The notes under the pieces were generated by a model, which was not told the DNA's origin, searched no databases, and saw nothing but the letters and a program-made list of their open reading frames with translations. The position numbers were made by a program, and so were the translations under genes. This document shows, in pieces, positions 26,526 through 34,063 of a stretch of DNA of 64,000 nucleotides. The first letter of the stretch is position 1; every line of letters begins with the position of its first letter. The stretch lies in contig NZ_BDBN01000037.1 in assembly GCF_001613005.1 (NCBI RefSeq), positions 25,412-89,411 on the forward strand, read 5' to 3'. Origin of the DNA: Nocardia nova NBRC 15556 (GTDB taxonomy: Bacteria > Actinomycetota > Actinomycetes > Mycobacteriales > Mycobacteriaceae).

Positions 26526-27415
26526 CGCTGTGCCGCCCTGGCCGCGGGCGAGTGTGCGAGGTAGCGCAACGCCGTGTCCATCGGGCCGAGCTGGGAGGGA
26601 TGGAATCCCGGCCGCAGGTAGCGCGGGATCTCGGTGAAGAACGTCGTCCAGCTCGGGATCACCTTGCGACGGGTCGCGCTGACGAATTGCCATCCCCAGA
26701 ACCGGCCCTTGTCGGGCGATGGGTCCTTGCGATACATGTACGCGGCCGACAGCACGAACAGCGGCAGCAGCGTCGCACTCGCGACCAGCGCCGTCCGCGC
26801 TTTGCGGGCGTAGCTGCCGTCGACGTGCATGAACGCGTCGTACACGACGCTGCGGTGCTCCACCTCTTCGGCGCCGTGCCAGCGCACCAGATCGAGCATG
26901 GCCGGATGCATACCCTTCCGCTCGAGCACCTCGGCGTTGAGCAACCATTCGCCGAATACGGCGGTGTAATGCTCCATGCCGGCGAACAGTCCGAGCCGTT
27001 CCTTGAGCCATTCCTCCTTGGCGCGGCCGGTCAGTCCGTGGTCGCCGAGGATGCGATCGACGGCCCAGCCGATCGCGCCGACGTAGGAGTCGACGTCCAG
27101 CCCGATCGACTGCAGGTGCGTGCGAGCGGCCTCGTGGGTAGCGGCATGCATGGTCTCCTGTCCGACGAATCCGGTCACCTCCTCGCGGAGCCGTTCGTCG
27201 TCGATGTAGGGCAACGACTCGGCGAGGGCCTGGGCCATCGCCCGCTCACCTTCCGGCAGCAGCAGGTGCATCACGTTGACGATGTGGGTGGCCAGCGCCT
27301 CACCGGGGATGTAGTGCATGGGCACGGTGGCGAAGTCGAAGTGCACGTCGCGCGCGTTGATCGCATGCGCCTCGTCGCGGTAGGGGCGCCTCGTCGCGCC
27401 AGCTGTCGAAGCCAT
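26522..27415 (-). CDS. PF10118 'metal-dependent hydrolase', probable diiron oxygenase component
   Basis: The 297-residue protein belongs to the family named metal-dependent hydrolase. Its acidic and His residues fall in an order expected for a ferritin-like diiron protein: Glu55 or Glu57 (LPEGER), Glu87-x-x-His90 (GQETMH), Glu148 (GMEHY) and Glu184-x-x-His187 (AEEVEH). A hydrophobic helix is near residue 205. It is the first gene of an operon with a ferredoxin-type reductase and a BVMO, facing a TetR gene. An oxygenase role is inferred from the motif and the partner; hydrolysis remains possible. Confidence 0.8.
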   Translation of the reverse strand: MASTAGATRRPYRDEAHAINARDVHFDFATVPMHYIPGEALATHIVNVMHLLLPEGERAMAQALAESLPYIDDERLREEVTGFVGQETMHAATHEAARTHLQSIGLDVDSYVGAIGWAVDRILGDHGLTGRAKEEWLKERLGLFAGMEHYTAVFGEWLLNAEVLERKGMHPAMLDLVRWHGAEEVEHRSVVYDAFMHVDGSYARKARTALVASATLLPLFVLSAAYMYRKDPSPDKGRFWGWQFVSATRRKVIPSWTTFFTEIPRYLRPGFHPSQLGPMDTALRYLAHSPAARAAQR

Positions 27416-27431
27416 ACACGGAACGTACAGC

Positions 27432-27483
27432 GCAACATTTTCTATTGCAATGTTGCGCGCAACATTTTTCTCGAGAATGTTGC
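27432..27483. promoter_or_regulatory. Two identical operators GCAACATT-N9-AATGTTGC
   Basis: Site 1 spans 27432-27456 and site 2 spans 27459-27483. Both have the same perfect 8-base arms and 9-base spacers, and their centres are 27 bases apart. They fill the 99-base divergent gap between the PF10118 operon and the TetR gene and must overlap both promoters. The adjacent TetR protein is the obvious binder. Confidence 0.85.
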
Positions 27484-27514
27484 AAAGGGTGGTCCCTCTG
27501 TTAGCGTGGACAGT

Positions 27515-28129
27515 GTGATCAGCGCGTCGAAAACGGCCTCTACCCGGGACAATGTCGCCGATGGCGTGGAAGCGCGCATCCTCGACGCGGCATTGGTCCG
27601 GTTCCAGAAGGTCGGCGTCAAGAAGACCACCATCGAGGACATCGCCCGCGAAGCGGGCGTCGACCGGGTCACGGTCTACCGGCGCATGGGCTCCCGCGAC
27701 GACGTGGTGCAGGCGGTGGTGAACCGCGAAGTCACCGCCGTGCTCACCGATGTCGCCGAGATTCCCGAGCGCCATGACACCGTCGAGGACCTCGTGACCG
27801 ACGTCTTCGTCACCGTCCTCACCCGCTGGCGGACCAACCCGCTCGTCGAGCGCATGATGGCCCTCGAGCCGGAGCGGGTCATCATGAAGCTGACCGCCGA
27901 GGGCGCCACGACCTTCGCCATGTGCGTCTCCGCGACGGCGGCGGTCTTGCAGCGCGCGGTGGATCGTGGGCTACTGCCCGACGCGCCCGACCTGCTCACC
28001 CGCGCCGAATTGCTCTGCCGCATAGTGCATTCCCTCATCCTCGCGCCGTACTGTGCCGGAGAATTCCACAACGACGAAGACCTGGCCGCCTTCGCTCGCG
28101 TCTACCTGATCCCGCTCGTCAAGGGGTGA
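27515..28129 (+). CDS. TetR-family regulator of the PF10118-BVMO operon
   Basis: With the GTG at 27515 the protein has 204 residues; a GTG at 27506 is an alternative. The HTH reads TIEDIAREAGVDRVTVYRRMG. It is divergent from the five-gene oxygenase operon across two perfect palindromes. Repression released by a ketone, alcohol or CoA intermediate is the likely mode; the ligand is unknown. A hairpin follows the stop. Confidence 0.87.
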   Translation: MISASKTASTRDNVADGVEARILDAALVRFQKVGVKKTTIEDIAREAGVDRVTVYRRMGSRDDVVQAVVNREVTAVLTDVAEIPERHDTVEDLVTDVFVTVLTRWRTNPLVERMMALEPERVIMKLTAEGATTFAMCVSATAAVLQRAVDRGLLPDAPDLLTRAELLCRIVHSLILAPYCAGEFHNDEDLAAFARVYLIPLVKG

Positions 28130-28157
28130 GCGAGGCCGCCACGGTAAGAGTGTCACG

Positions 28158-28193
28158 GCCGAGGGCCGCACGATCGCTCGTGCGGCCCTCGGC
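28158..28193. terminator. Hairpin terminator, copy 3 of a repeated hairpin
   Basis: A perfect 16-base stem (GCCGAGGGCCGCACGA) with loop TCGC lies between the convergent TetR and MBL genes. It is the longest of three near-identical hairpins in the window and probably terminates both genes. Confidence 0.82.
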
Positions 28194-28220
28194 GCGTATA
28201 TGACTGTGCGGCAGTGATTT

Positions 28221-28841
28221 TCAGTGACCGCGTTTGATCCATTCCGACAGGTGCGGCGCCTCCGTGCCGATGGTGGTGGAGTCGCCGTGTCCGGTCAGTA
28301 CCGTGGTATCCGCGGGCAGATTCAGCAGGCGGGTGCGGATGGATTCGATGATCGTGGGGAAGCTGGAGAACGATCGACCCGTCGCGCCGGGTCCGCCTTG
28401 GAACAGGGTGTCACCGGTGAAGACCGTCTTCTCCGAGGCCAGGTACAGGCTCACCGCGCCGGGGGAGTGGCCCGGTGTGTGCAGAACCTCGATCTCGCTG
28501 CCCGCCACCGGAATTCGCTCCCGATCGTGCAGCGGTTCGTAGCGGGTGTCGGGATAGAGGGCACTCCACAGCACCTCGTCGGCCGGATGCAGCCGGATCG
28601 GGGCGCGCAGCGCCTCGGCCAGTTCGGTGGCCACGTTGATGTGGTCGTTGTGGGCGTGGGTGCAGACGATCGCGCGCACCGTGCGATCGCCGACGGCCGC
28701 GATGATCGGCTCGGCCTGGTGGGCGGCATCGATCACAACGGCCTCACGGTCGTCGCCGACGACCCAGACATTGTTGTCGACATCCCAGCTGCCGCCGTCC
28801 AATTCGAACTTTCCGGAGGTGACGACGCGGTCGATCCTCAC
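28221..28841 (-). CDS. MBL-fold metallo-hydrolase linked to MscR (Rv2260-like)
   Basis: The 206-residue protein has the metal motif THAHNDH near residues 61-67, HTPGHSPG, TGDTLF and LTGHGD, so all expected zinc ligands are present. It starts at a GTG overlapping the mscR stop (GTGA). The same pair, Rv2259-Rv2260, exists in M. tuberculosis. By analogy with glyoxalase II-type enzymes it may hydrolyse the mycothiol thioester formed by MscR, but this is an inference. Confidence 0.88.
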   Translation of the reverse strand: MRIDRVVTSGKFELDGGSWDVDNNVWVVGDDREAVVIDAAHQAEPIIAAVGDRTVRAIVCTHAHNDHINVATELAEALRAPIRLHPADEVLWSALYPDTRYEPLHDRERIPVAGSEIEVLHTPGHSPGAVSLYLASEKTVFTGDTLFQGGPGATGRSFSSFPTIIESIRTRLLNLPADTTVLTGHGDSTTIGTEAPHLSEWIKRGH

Positions 28842-29920
28842 AACGTCACCACCGATCGCAGCACGTCACCGTGATGCATGGTGGTGAACGCCTGCTCGAC
28901 CTGGTCGAGGGCCACGTGCTCGCTCACGAACCGCTCCAGCGGCAGCCGTCCCTGGCGGTAGAGGTCGAGCAGCATCGGGAAGTCGCGTTCCGGCAGGCAG
29001 TCGCCGTACCAGGAGGACTTCAGCGAGCCGCCGTGCGAGAAGAAGTCGATCAGCGGCATCTCCAGCTGCATATCCGGCGTCGGCACGCCGACCAGCACCA
29101 CCGTGCCGGCCAGATCGCGCGCGTAGAAGGCCTGCTTCCAGGTTTCCGGCCGCCCGACCGCGTCGATCACCACGTCGGCGCCGAAACCGCCGGTCAATTC
29201 CTGCACCCGCTCGACCACGTCATCACCGGCCTCGAGGGTGTGGGTGGCGCCGAGTTCCTTGGCCCACTCCAGCTTTCGCGGATCGCGGTCGATGGCGATG
29301 ATGGTGGTTGCGCCCGCCAGCCGGGCCCCCGCGATCGCGGCGTCACCGACGCCGCCGCAGCCGATGACCGCGACCGAATCGCCGTAGCTCACCCCGCCGG
29401 TGTTGATCGCCGCCCCCAGTCCGGCCATCACGCCGCAGCCGAGCAGTCCGGCCACGGCGGGATCGGTCTCCGGGTCGATCACGGTGCACTGTCCCTCGTG
29501 CACCAGGGTCTTGTCGGCGAAGGCGCCGATGCCCAGAGCCGGGGTCAGCTCGGTTCCGTCGGCCAGCGTCATCGGCTTGCTCGCGTTGTGGGTGTCGAAG
29601 CAGTACCACGGCTTGCCGCGCTTGCAGGCCCGGCACTGGCCGCACACCGCGCGCCAGTTCAGCAGCACGTGGTCGCCGGGCTGGACGTGGGTGACGGCGT
29701 CGCCGACCGTTTCCACCACGCCGGCCGCCTCGTGGCCGAGCAGGAAGGGGAATTCGTCGTTGATGCCGCCCTCGCGGTAGGTCAGATCGGTATGGCACAC
29801 CCCGCAGGCCTGCACCCGCACCACCACGTCGTGCGGGCCCGGATCGGGGATGACGATATCGACGATCTCGACCGGGGCGCCCACACTGCGGGCGATGACG
29901 CCGCGAACCTTCTGGGACAT
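28838..29920 (-). CDS. mscR: S-nitrosomycothiol reductase / mycothiol-dependent formaldehyde dehydrogenase
   Basis: The 360-residue zinc alcohol dehydrogenase has catalytic zinc ligands in CGVCHTDL and GHEAAG, structural zinc cysteines in CGQCRACKRGKPWYC, and the Rossmann motif GCGGVGDAAI. From memory SHGGSLKSSWYGDCLPERDFP and LLGCGVMAG are nearly identical to M. tuberculosis Rv2259 (MscR). It oxidises the formaldehyde-mycothiol adduct and reduces S-nitrosomycothiol. AAAGGAG precedes the ATG. It is coupled to the MBL gene downstream. Confidence 0.93.
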   Translation of the reverse strand: MSQKVRGVIARSVGAPVEIVDIVIPDPGPHDVVVRVQACGVCHTDLTYREGGINDEFPFLLGHEAAGVVETVGDAVTHVQPGDHVLLNWRAVCGQCRACKRGKPWYCFDTHNASKPMTLADGTELTPALGIGAFADKTLVHEGQCTVIDPETDPAVAGLLGCGVMAGLGAAINTGGVSYGDSVAVIGCGGVGDAAIAGARLAGATTIIAIDRDPRKLEWAKELGATHTLEAGDDVVERVQELTGGFGADVVIDAVGRPETWKQAFYARDLAGTVVLVGVPTPDMQLEMPLIDFFSHGGSLKSSWYGDCLPERDFPMLLDLYRQGRLPLERFVSEHVALDQVEQAFTTMHHGDVLRSVVTL

Positions 29921-30050
29921 GGAATCTCCTTTACGCGTCGAGGGTGCCGGTTCACCTATGGGTCAGTGTATGCCCGCCCCCAAGATCTCGGACAGGTGTC
30001 CGGACTGTAGTTCGGTTTGCGGATTCGTGGCCGCATGAGACGCCCGGCGG

Positions 30051-30335
30051 TCAGGAGGCGAATCGACGCCGGAACTCCTCGCTCACCGCGCACCACAGGG
30101 GGTGGTATTCCGGCAGGAGTGAATGGGCCTGCGCGAGCGTCGGCGTGACGGTGAACATCACCCCGTCGCAGGAGTAGGGGGTGGCCGCGTGGTGCGTGAA
30201 ACGTGCGGTATCGATGGGTGTTTCGCGATCGGCGAGGTGGGTGATCTCGATTCGGCCGTGGTCGCCGACCCGCCACCACACCGACGATGGGCCGGCCGCC
30301 GTGCGAAAGTGTTGGTTATTCCCGGTATCGGTCAC
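30051..30335 (-). CDS. Hypothetical 94-residue protein
   Basis: No family is recognised. The protein starts at a GTG inside the end of the upstream small membrane gene (20-base overlap) and has a compact mixed sequence with SVWWRVGDHGRIEITHL and PYSCDGVMFTVTPTL. No signal or membrane segment is present. It is the last of three small genes running divergently from the XRE-DUF397 locus, which suggests a functional link to that locus. Confidence 0.6.
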   Translation of the reverse strand: MTDTGNNQHFRTAAGPSSVWWRVGDHGRIEITHLADRETPIDTARFTHHAATPYSCDGVMFTVTPTLAQAHSLLPEYHPLWCAVSEEFRRRFAS

Positions 30336-30495
30336 GGTATTTCGCCTTTCGCGCTCGGTCTTCGTCGGCGATGCGGTCGAGAATGGCGCGCACCGAATAT
30401 CGTGTGTCCGGCTTGGAGATCTGCTCGGGCCAGAACACCGCGAGCACGATGACCGTCAGCGGAATACTGATCAGCAGAACGAATTCCCAGAACAT
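30316..30495 (-). CDS. Small single-pass membrane protein
   Basis: The 59-residue protein starts with MFWEFVLLISIPLTVIVLAV, one membrane segment, followed by a charged tail (RILD-type repeats of Arg, Asp and Lys: IADEDRARKAKYRDRYRE). Its start lies five bases after the stop of the Cys-containing small gene, and its end overlaps the next gene by 20 bases. Function unknown; the coupling makes real expression likely. Confidence 0.6.
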   Translation of the reverse strand: MFWEFVLLISIPLTVIVLAVFWPEQISKPDTRYSVRAILDRIADEDRARKAKYRDRYRE

Positions 30496-30500
30496 CCGCG

Positions 30501-30668
30501 TCACTCCCGACCCGAATCCGGCACCAGGTGTTTTGCCTCGATGAGCCGCTGCTTCGCCTGCTGTTTGACCGGGCACACGCACAAAGCGCAGTCGATATGC
30601 AATTGCATGATGATGTGCGCGTAGGAGACGGTCATGATCGGCATTCGATCGTGGTTGAGCAGTCCCAT
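30501..30668 (-). CDS. Small Cys-containing protein
   Basis: The 55-residue reading frame starts at ATG 30668 with AGGGGAAG ten bases upstream. It contains HIDCALCVCPVKQQAKQRLI, three cysteines in a CxxCxC arrangement that could bind a metal, and a basic helix. It opens a tiny operon (30668 to 30051) divergent from the XRE regulator. No family is recognised. Confidence 0.55.
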   Translation of the reverse strand: MGLLNHDRMPIMTVSYAHIIMQLHIDCALCVCPVKQQAKQRLIEAKHLVPDSGRE

Positions 30669-30862
30669 GGTGGATACTTCCCCTGCGATGTGAAAGTGGT
30701 TGTCAGCGTTGAGGTTGCATCGACTCGGCCGCGAGTTGTAGTCGAATGGTGGGGATTTCGGGTATCCGTTGCCGTACCGATTGTTTGAACTCGTCTACCA
30801 GCAACCTGTCCAGTGGGGACCTGTCCAGAAAGCCGGGACACAATCGATAGGGGAGCTAACGA

Positions 30863-31753
30863 ATGGGGTCAGGGAGCACACTCGCGCAACGAGCGTTGGG
30901 GCGTGAACTGCGGCGGCTGCGAAATGCCAAGGGAATGGGACAATCCCAGGCCGCGCGCATCGCGGAAACGTCGCATCAGACCATCGGCCGCATCGAAGAG
31001 GGCCAGACGACGCGGATCACCAGCCTGCAAGTGAACGCACTGTGCGACAGCTATGGGGCGACCGATGAGGAGCGGCGCATCTGCCTGGATCTGGTGAAGG
31101 AGATTCGCGCATCGCGAGAGGGGAAGGTGACGGCCAGCTGGTGGAGGGCGTATGCGGACGCGCAAACTACTGGATTCGACCACTATCTTGCCCTGGAGGA
31201 TGCCGCCAACAAACTCACGATCTGGCAGTTGATGATCGTTCCTGGACTGCTGCAGACTCCTGAGTATCGCCGCGCTATAGCGTGGGCAGAATCGCCCGAC
31301 CTGCCTTCCGAGCAACTGGAACGGCGCATTGAATGGCAGACGCATCGCCAAGAGCGATTGAAGGATCCGGAACTGCACATTGCCGCATTTCTGTCGGAGG
31401 CGGTCTTGCGTGATCAGGTCGGCGGGAAGGCTGTCATCGCGGGGCAGATTCGCCAACTGATCACGCTGTCCGAGCTCCCCAACATCGACATTCGGGTCAC
31501 ACCGTTCAGTGCGGGCCCGCACGTCGGGCGGTTCGCAGGATCGTTCACGATGGTGGAATTTCCAGTCCTCTCGGCCAATCTGGTGCCTCCTCCGATCGTC
31601 TACTCGGAGGGTTACGCAGGCGACCTCTATCTGGAACGAGAGACCGAGATCCGGCGATATCAACGAGTCGTACGCGAGATCACTCGTGTAGCGTTGGACG
31701 GGGTCGAGTCGAAGAAGTTGATGTCCGAAATCTGCAAGGAGCACAGCCGGTGA
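30863..31753 (+). CDS. XRE-family HTH regulator with DUF5753 (Scr1/WhiJ type)
   Basis: The 296-residue protein has an N-terminal XRE HTH (GMGQSQAARIAETSHQTIGR, residues 25-44) and a C-terminal DUF5753 domain starting near WWRAYADAQTTG, with VPGLLQTPEYRRA. This is the regulator half of the XRE/DUF397 pairs that are abundant in filamentous actinomycetes and linked to development, antibiotic control or toxin-antitoxin-like behaviour. Its stop overlaps the start of the first DUF397 gene. Confidence 0.93.
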   Translation: MGSGSTLAQRALGRELRRLRNAKGMGQSQAARIAETSHQTIGRIEEGQTTRITSLQVNALCDSYGATDEERRICLDLVKEIRASREGKVTASWWRAYADAQTTGFDHYLALEDAANKLTIWQLMIVPGLLQTPEYRRAIAWAESPDLPSEQLERRIEWQTHRQERLKDPELHIAAFLSEAVLRDQVGGKAVIAGQIRQLITLSELPNIDIRVTPFSAGPHVGRFAGSFTMVEFPVLSANLVPPPIVYSEGYAGDLYLERETEIRRYQRVVREITRVALDGVESKKLMSEICKEHSR

Positions 31754-31956
31754 GCACCAACGATCTCTCCACGGCGAAGTGGTTCAAGTCGAGTCGGTCC
31801 ACTTCTACGAAGGACTGTGTCGAGGTGGCGTTCCTCGATGATGGTGTCGGCGTTCGTGATTCGAAGAACCCCACCGGCCCGGCCCTGATCTTCACCCCCT
31901 CGGAGTGGTCCACGTTCACCTCAGGTGTGCAGCGCGGCCACTTCGATCGCGCGTGA
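31750..31956 (+). CDS. DUF397 protein, copy 1
   Basis: The 68-residue protein starts at a GTG overlapping the XRE stop. AKWFKSSRSTSTKDCVEVAFL and GVRDSKNPTGPALIFTPSEW are the DUF397 signature. It is the partner of the upstream XRE regulator. It is about 85% identical to the next gene, so it arose by local duplication. Confidence 0.95.
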   Translation: MSTNDLSTAKWFKSSRSTSTKDCVEVAFLDDGVGVRDSKNPTGPALIFTPSEWSTFTSGVQRGHFDRA

Positions 31957-31976
31957 CCAACCAAGGAGCGCACGCC

Positions 31977-32180
31977 ATGAGCAGCGATCTGCCCGCGGCG
32001 AAGTGGTTCAAATCAAGCCGCTCGGGAGCGAGCAAGGAGTGCGTCGAGGTGGCGTTCCTCGATGATGCTGTGGGCGTTCGCGATTCGAAGAATCCCACCG
32101 GCCCCGCGCTGTTGTTCACTCCCTCGGAGCGGTCCTTCTTCACCACCAGCGTCCAGCGCGGCCGGTTCGATCGGGCGTAG
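31977..32180 (+). CDS. DUF397 protein, copy 2
   Basis: The 67-residue protein starts at an ATG with AAGGAG about ten bases upstream and follows copy 1 by 20 bases. It keeps AKWFKSSRS, CVEVAFLDD, GVRDSKNPTGPAL and FTPSER. The differences from copy 1 are clustered in residues 15-22 and the C-terminal 15 residues, as expected if the two copies diverge in partner specificity. Confidence 0.94.
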   Translation: MSSDLPAAKWFKSSRSGASKECVEVAFLDDAVGVRDSKNPTGPALLFTPSERSFFTTSVQRGRFDRA

Positions 32181-32320
32181 CCCTCTCCGCTCATTACGGT
32201 CGAGATGCCCCGAAGTCCTTATCTCCCTTGAGCTTCGGTGGTTCTTGCGTATCTGTCGTCGCTGGCGGTGAGGGCGCACCTGGCGGGTGCCGCTCGATTG
32301 GGGCCCGGACGGTGATCTGT

Positions 32321-32396
32321 CTGAACTTTTCGTGCAAACCCCGCCCACATTGACGGAAACCCGCACATTTCCCCGAGGTTTGCACGGAAAGTTCAG
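32321..32396. repeat. MITE-like palindromic element, short copy
   Basis: The ends CTGAACTTTTCGTGCAAACC and GGTTTGCACGGAAAGTTCAG are inverted repeats matching at 19 of 20 bases, 36 bases apart. A related element with the same termini lies at 33706-33851. It stands between the convergent DUF397 and hydrolase genes and could also end transcription. No transposase is present. Confidence 0.65.
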
Positions 32397-32435
32397 CCCT
32401 CTGGCGCAACGCAATTCGAATCGTGTCCGGTGTTC

Positions 32436-33632
32436 TCAGGTGAGATGCCGGTCGGCGAGGGCCCCAGCGGCGGCATCGGGCACGTATGTCGCACACGCGG
32501 TGATGAGAGCCCGGATCCCGTGAACGGTTTCGGTGGTCAGCGCGGCATGGCGCACCACGTCGAGTTCGTTGGCGACGGTGAGGAGTGCGAAGTCCGCGAG
32601 GTCGGTGCCGTCTACGGCGACCACCTCGCCGGTGAAGCGGTCGGTGAGCGGAAGTGGGGTGGTGCCGAGGTGGGGATAGGTCTCGGCTCGGTCGCACGCG
32701 CCGTAGCGGTAGACCAGCGCTTCCGCGTCGTGACCGATTGCCGCGCGCAGGCGTGATCGCCGGTCGGGTGGCAGCAGCGAATGTGGGAAGCCGTCCGTGC
32801 CGTAGGTGGCGTGGGTGAGTGCGGCCAGCCGAACCCGGGTACCTCCGCCGAGGTCGGCGACCAGCTGCCGCACCCGCTCGAGATGATCGCGGAGATCCCC
32901 ACCGGGATGCGCCACCCGGGCCGCGCCGAGTTCGCGCAGCAGCGCCAGCGCCGGCCACGGTGTCGTGAGATCCGCGATCGTCCGCGCCAACGCCTCCGGC
33001 TGATCGCGGGCGACCAGATGCCCGGTGCCCGGAATTCGGGTCACCGTGGCGTGCGGAGCCAGCTGGAGCAACCCGTCGGCCTCGACGTCGGTGAGCGATG
33101 AGCCCCGACCGGCACGGATCAGAAGGATGGGGATATCCAGTTGTGCGGTGATCTGTCGCAGCCGCGGGACGTGGGCCAAGACATCGTCGATGAAGTCCGG
33201 GTAGACATTCGACAGGCCACCGGCATCGAGAAAGCGCCGCACTCGGCCCGCATCGAGATTGGGCACCACATCCACCAGCACCAGCCCCGTGACCTTGGCT
33301 CGGGTGCGCGGATCACCCAATGCCGCAACGGCGGAGAGCCCGCCCAGTGAGGCGCCGACGAGCACGCATCCGGGTTCCGCATCGACTATCGCGGCAATAT
33401 CGCCCCCGCACTCGTCCAGCCTCCTGAGTGACCCACCGCTGTCACCGTGCCCGCGCTGATCGAAAGCGACACACCGCAATCCGTCCTCGACAAGTCGCTC
33501 CACGACGGGAGCCCACACCTGCCGCCGCTCACCCCCTGCATGCAGCAAGACAACCGTCGGCCCATCGCCGACCTCCTCCCCGTGCAGGTCCACGTCCGGA
33601 CGGGCAATATGCCGCGCTCGCACCGCATCCAT
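32436..33632 (-). CDS. Alpha/beta hydrolase fused to a DUF6817 domain
   Basis: The 398-residue protein has an N-terminal alpha/beta hydrolase (VVLLHAGGERRQVW, FDQRGHGDS, nucleophile GASLGG, terminal His in GTGHLVARDQPE) to about residue 235. A C-terminal domain follows with VADLGGGTRVRLAALTHATYG, LLPPDRRSRLRAAIG and VYRYGACDR, of the DUF6817 type. The catalytic triad appears complete. The fusion suggests that the C-terminal domain supplies substrate binding or a second step. Alone on its strand between two MITE-like elements. Confidence 0.82.
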   Translation of the reverse strand: MDAVRARHIARPDVDLHGEEVGDGPTVVLLHAGGERRQVWAPVVERLVEDGLRCVAFDQRGHGDSGGSLRRLDECGGDIAAIVDAEPGCVLVGASLGGLSAVAALGDPRTRAKVTGLVLVDVVPNLDAGRVRRFLDAGGLSNVYPDFIDDVLAHVPRLRQITAQLDIPILLIRAGRGSSLTDVEADGLLQLAPHATVTRIPGTGHLVARDQPEALARTIADLTTPWPALALLRELGAARVAHPGGDLRDHLERVRQLVADLGGGTRVRLAALTHATYGTDGFPHSLLPPDRRSRLRAAIGHDAEALVYRYGACDRAETYPHLGTTPLPLTDRFTGEVVAVDGTDLADFALLTVANELDVVRHAALTTETVHGIRALITACATYVPDAAAGALADRHLT

Positions 33633-33705
33633 GGTCTACCCCCGTGCGATAGTCAGGCCGTTCACGATAGTGCCTCGCCGCGATCCCCTCCGACCCCGCG
33701 TCCGG

Positions 33706-33851
33706 CTGAACTAATCGCGCAAACCTCGCCGACGATGACGGAAATCGCGCGCCGGCGGCCAGTTCCGCAAGGTCACCCTCGAACTGGGCGGGAAGAATCC
33801 GCAGATCGTCTTTCCCGACACATCTCGCCGCGGTTTGCACGATTAGTTCAC
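33706..33851. repeat. MITE-like palindromic element, long copy with insertion
   Basis: The ends CTGAACTAATCGCGCAAACC (33706-33725) and GGTTTGCACGATTAGTTCAC (33832-33851) are inverted repeats matching at 18 of 20 bases and clearly related to the 32321-32396 element. The inner left flank (CGCC..GA.GATGACGGAAA) is also shared. About 70 extra bases in the centre encode an ALDH-like fragment. The 431-base gap 33633-34063 holds this element, the fragment, a further GGTTTGCACGATCGG end near 34025 and no gene I can support. Confidence 0.6.
33763..33819 (+). pseudogene. Aldehyde dehydrogenase fragment inside the palindromic element
   Basis: Nineteen codons read FRKVTLELGGKNPQIVFPD, the conserved general-base region of aldehyde dehydrogenases, and the frame then meets a stop inside the right terminal repeat. 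A weaker echo, HEVFGPFSAV, the later ALDH motif, appears near 33982-34011 in an open stretch. There is no start and no complete domain, so this is a remnant. Confidence 0.5.
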
Positions 33852-34063
33852 CCCCGCACCTGCCCACAGGCGCTGGGACGTTCCCTGCCACATCGGGATC
33901 ACCGGCGCACCGAGATCTTTCCGATGATGCACACCATCGTCGTTCGCAGGGAGCTGCTGCGGGAACGTCCGGGGCCGGCCCACGAGGTATTCGGGCCCTT
34001 CTCCGCGGTGAGGGAATCGGCCACGGTTTGCACGATCGGCTCGCTCGAGCGGGCGATCCGCCC

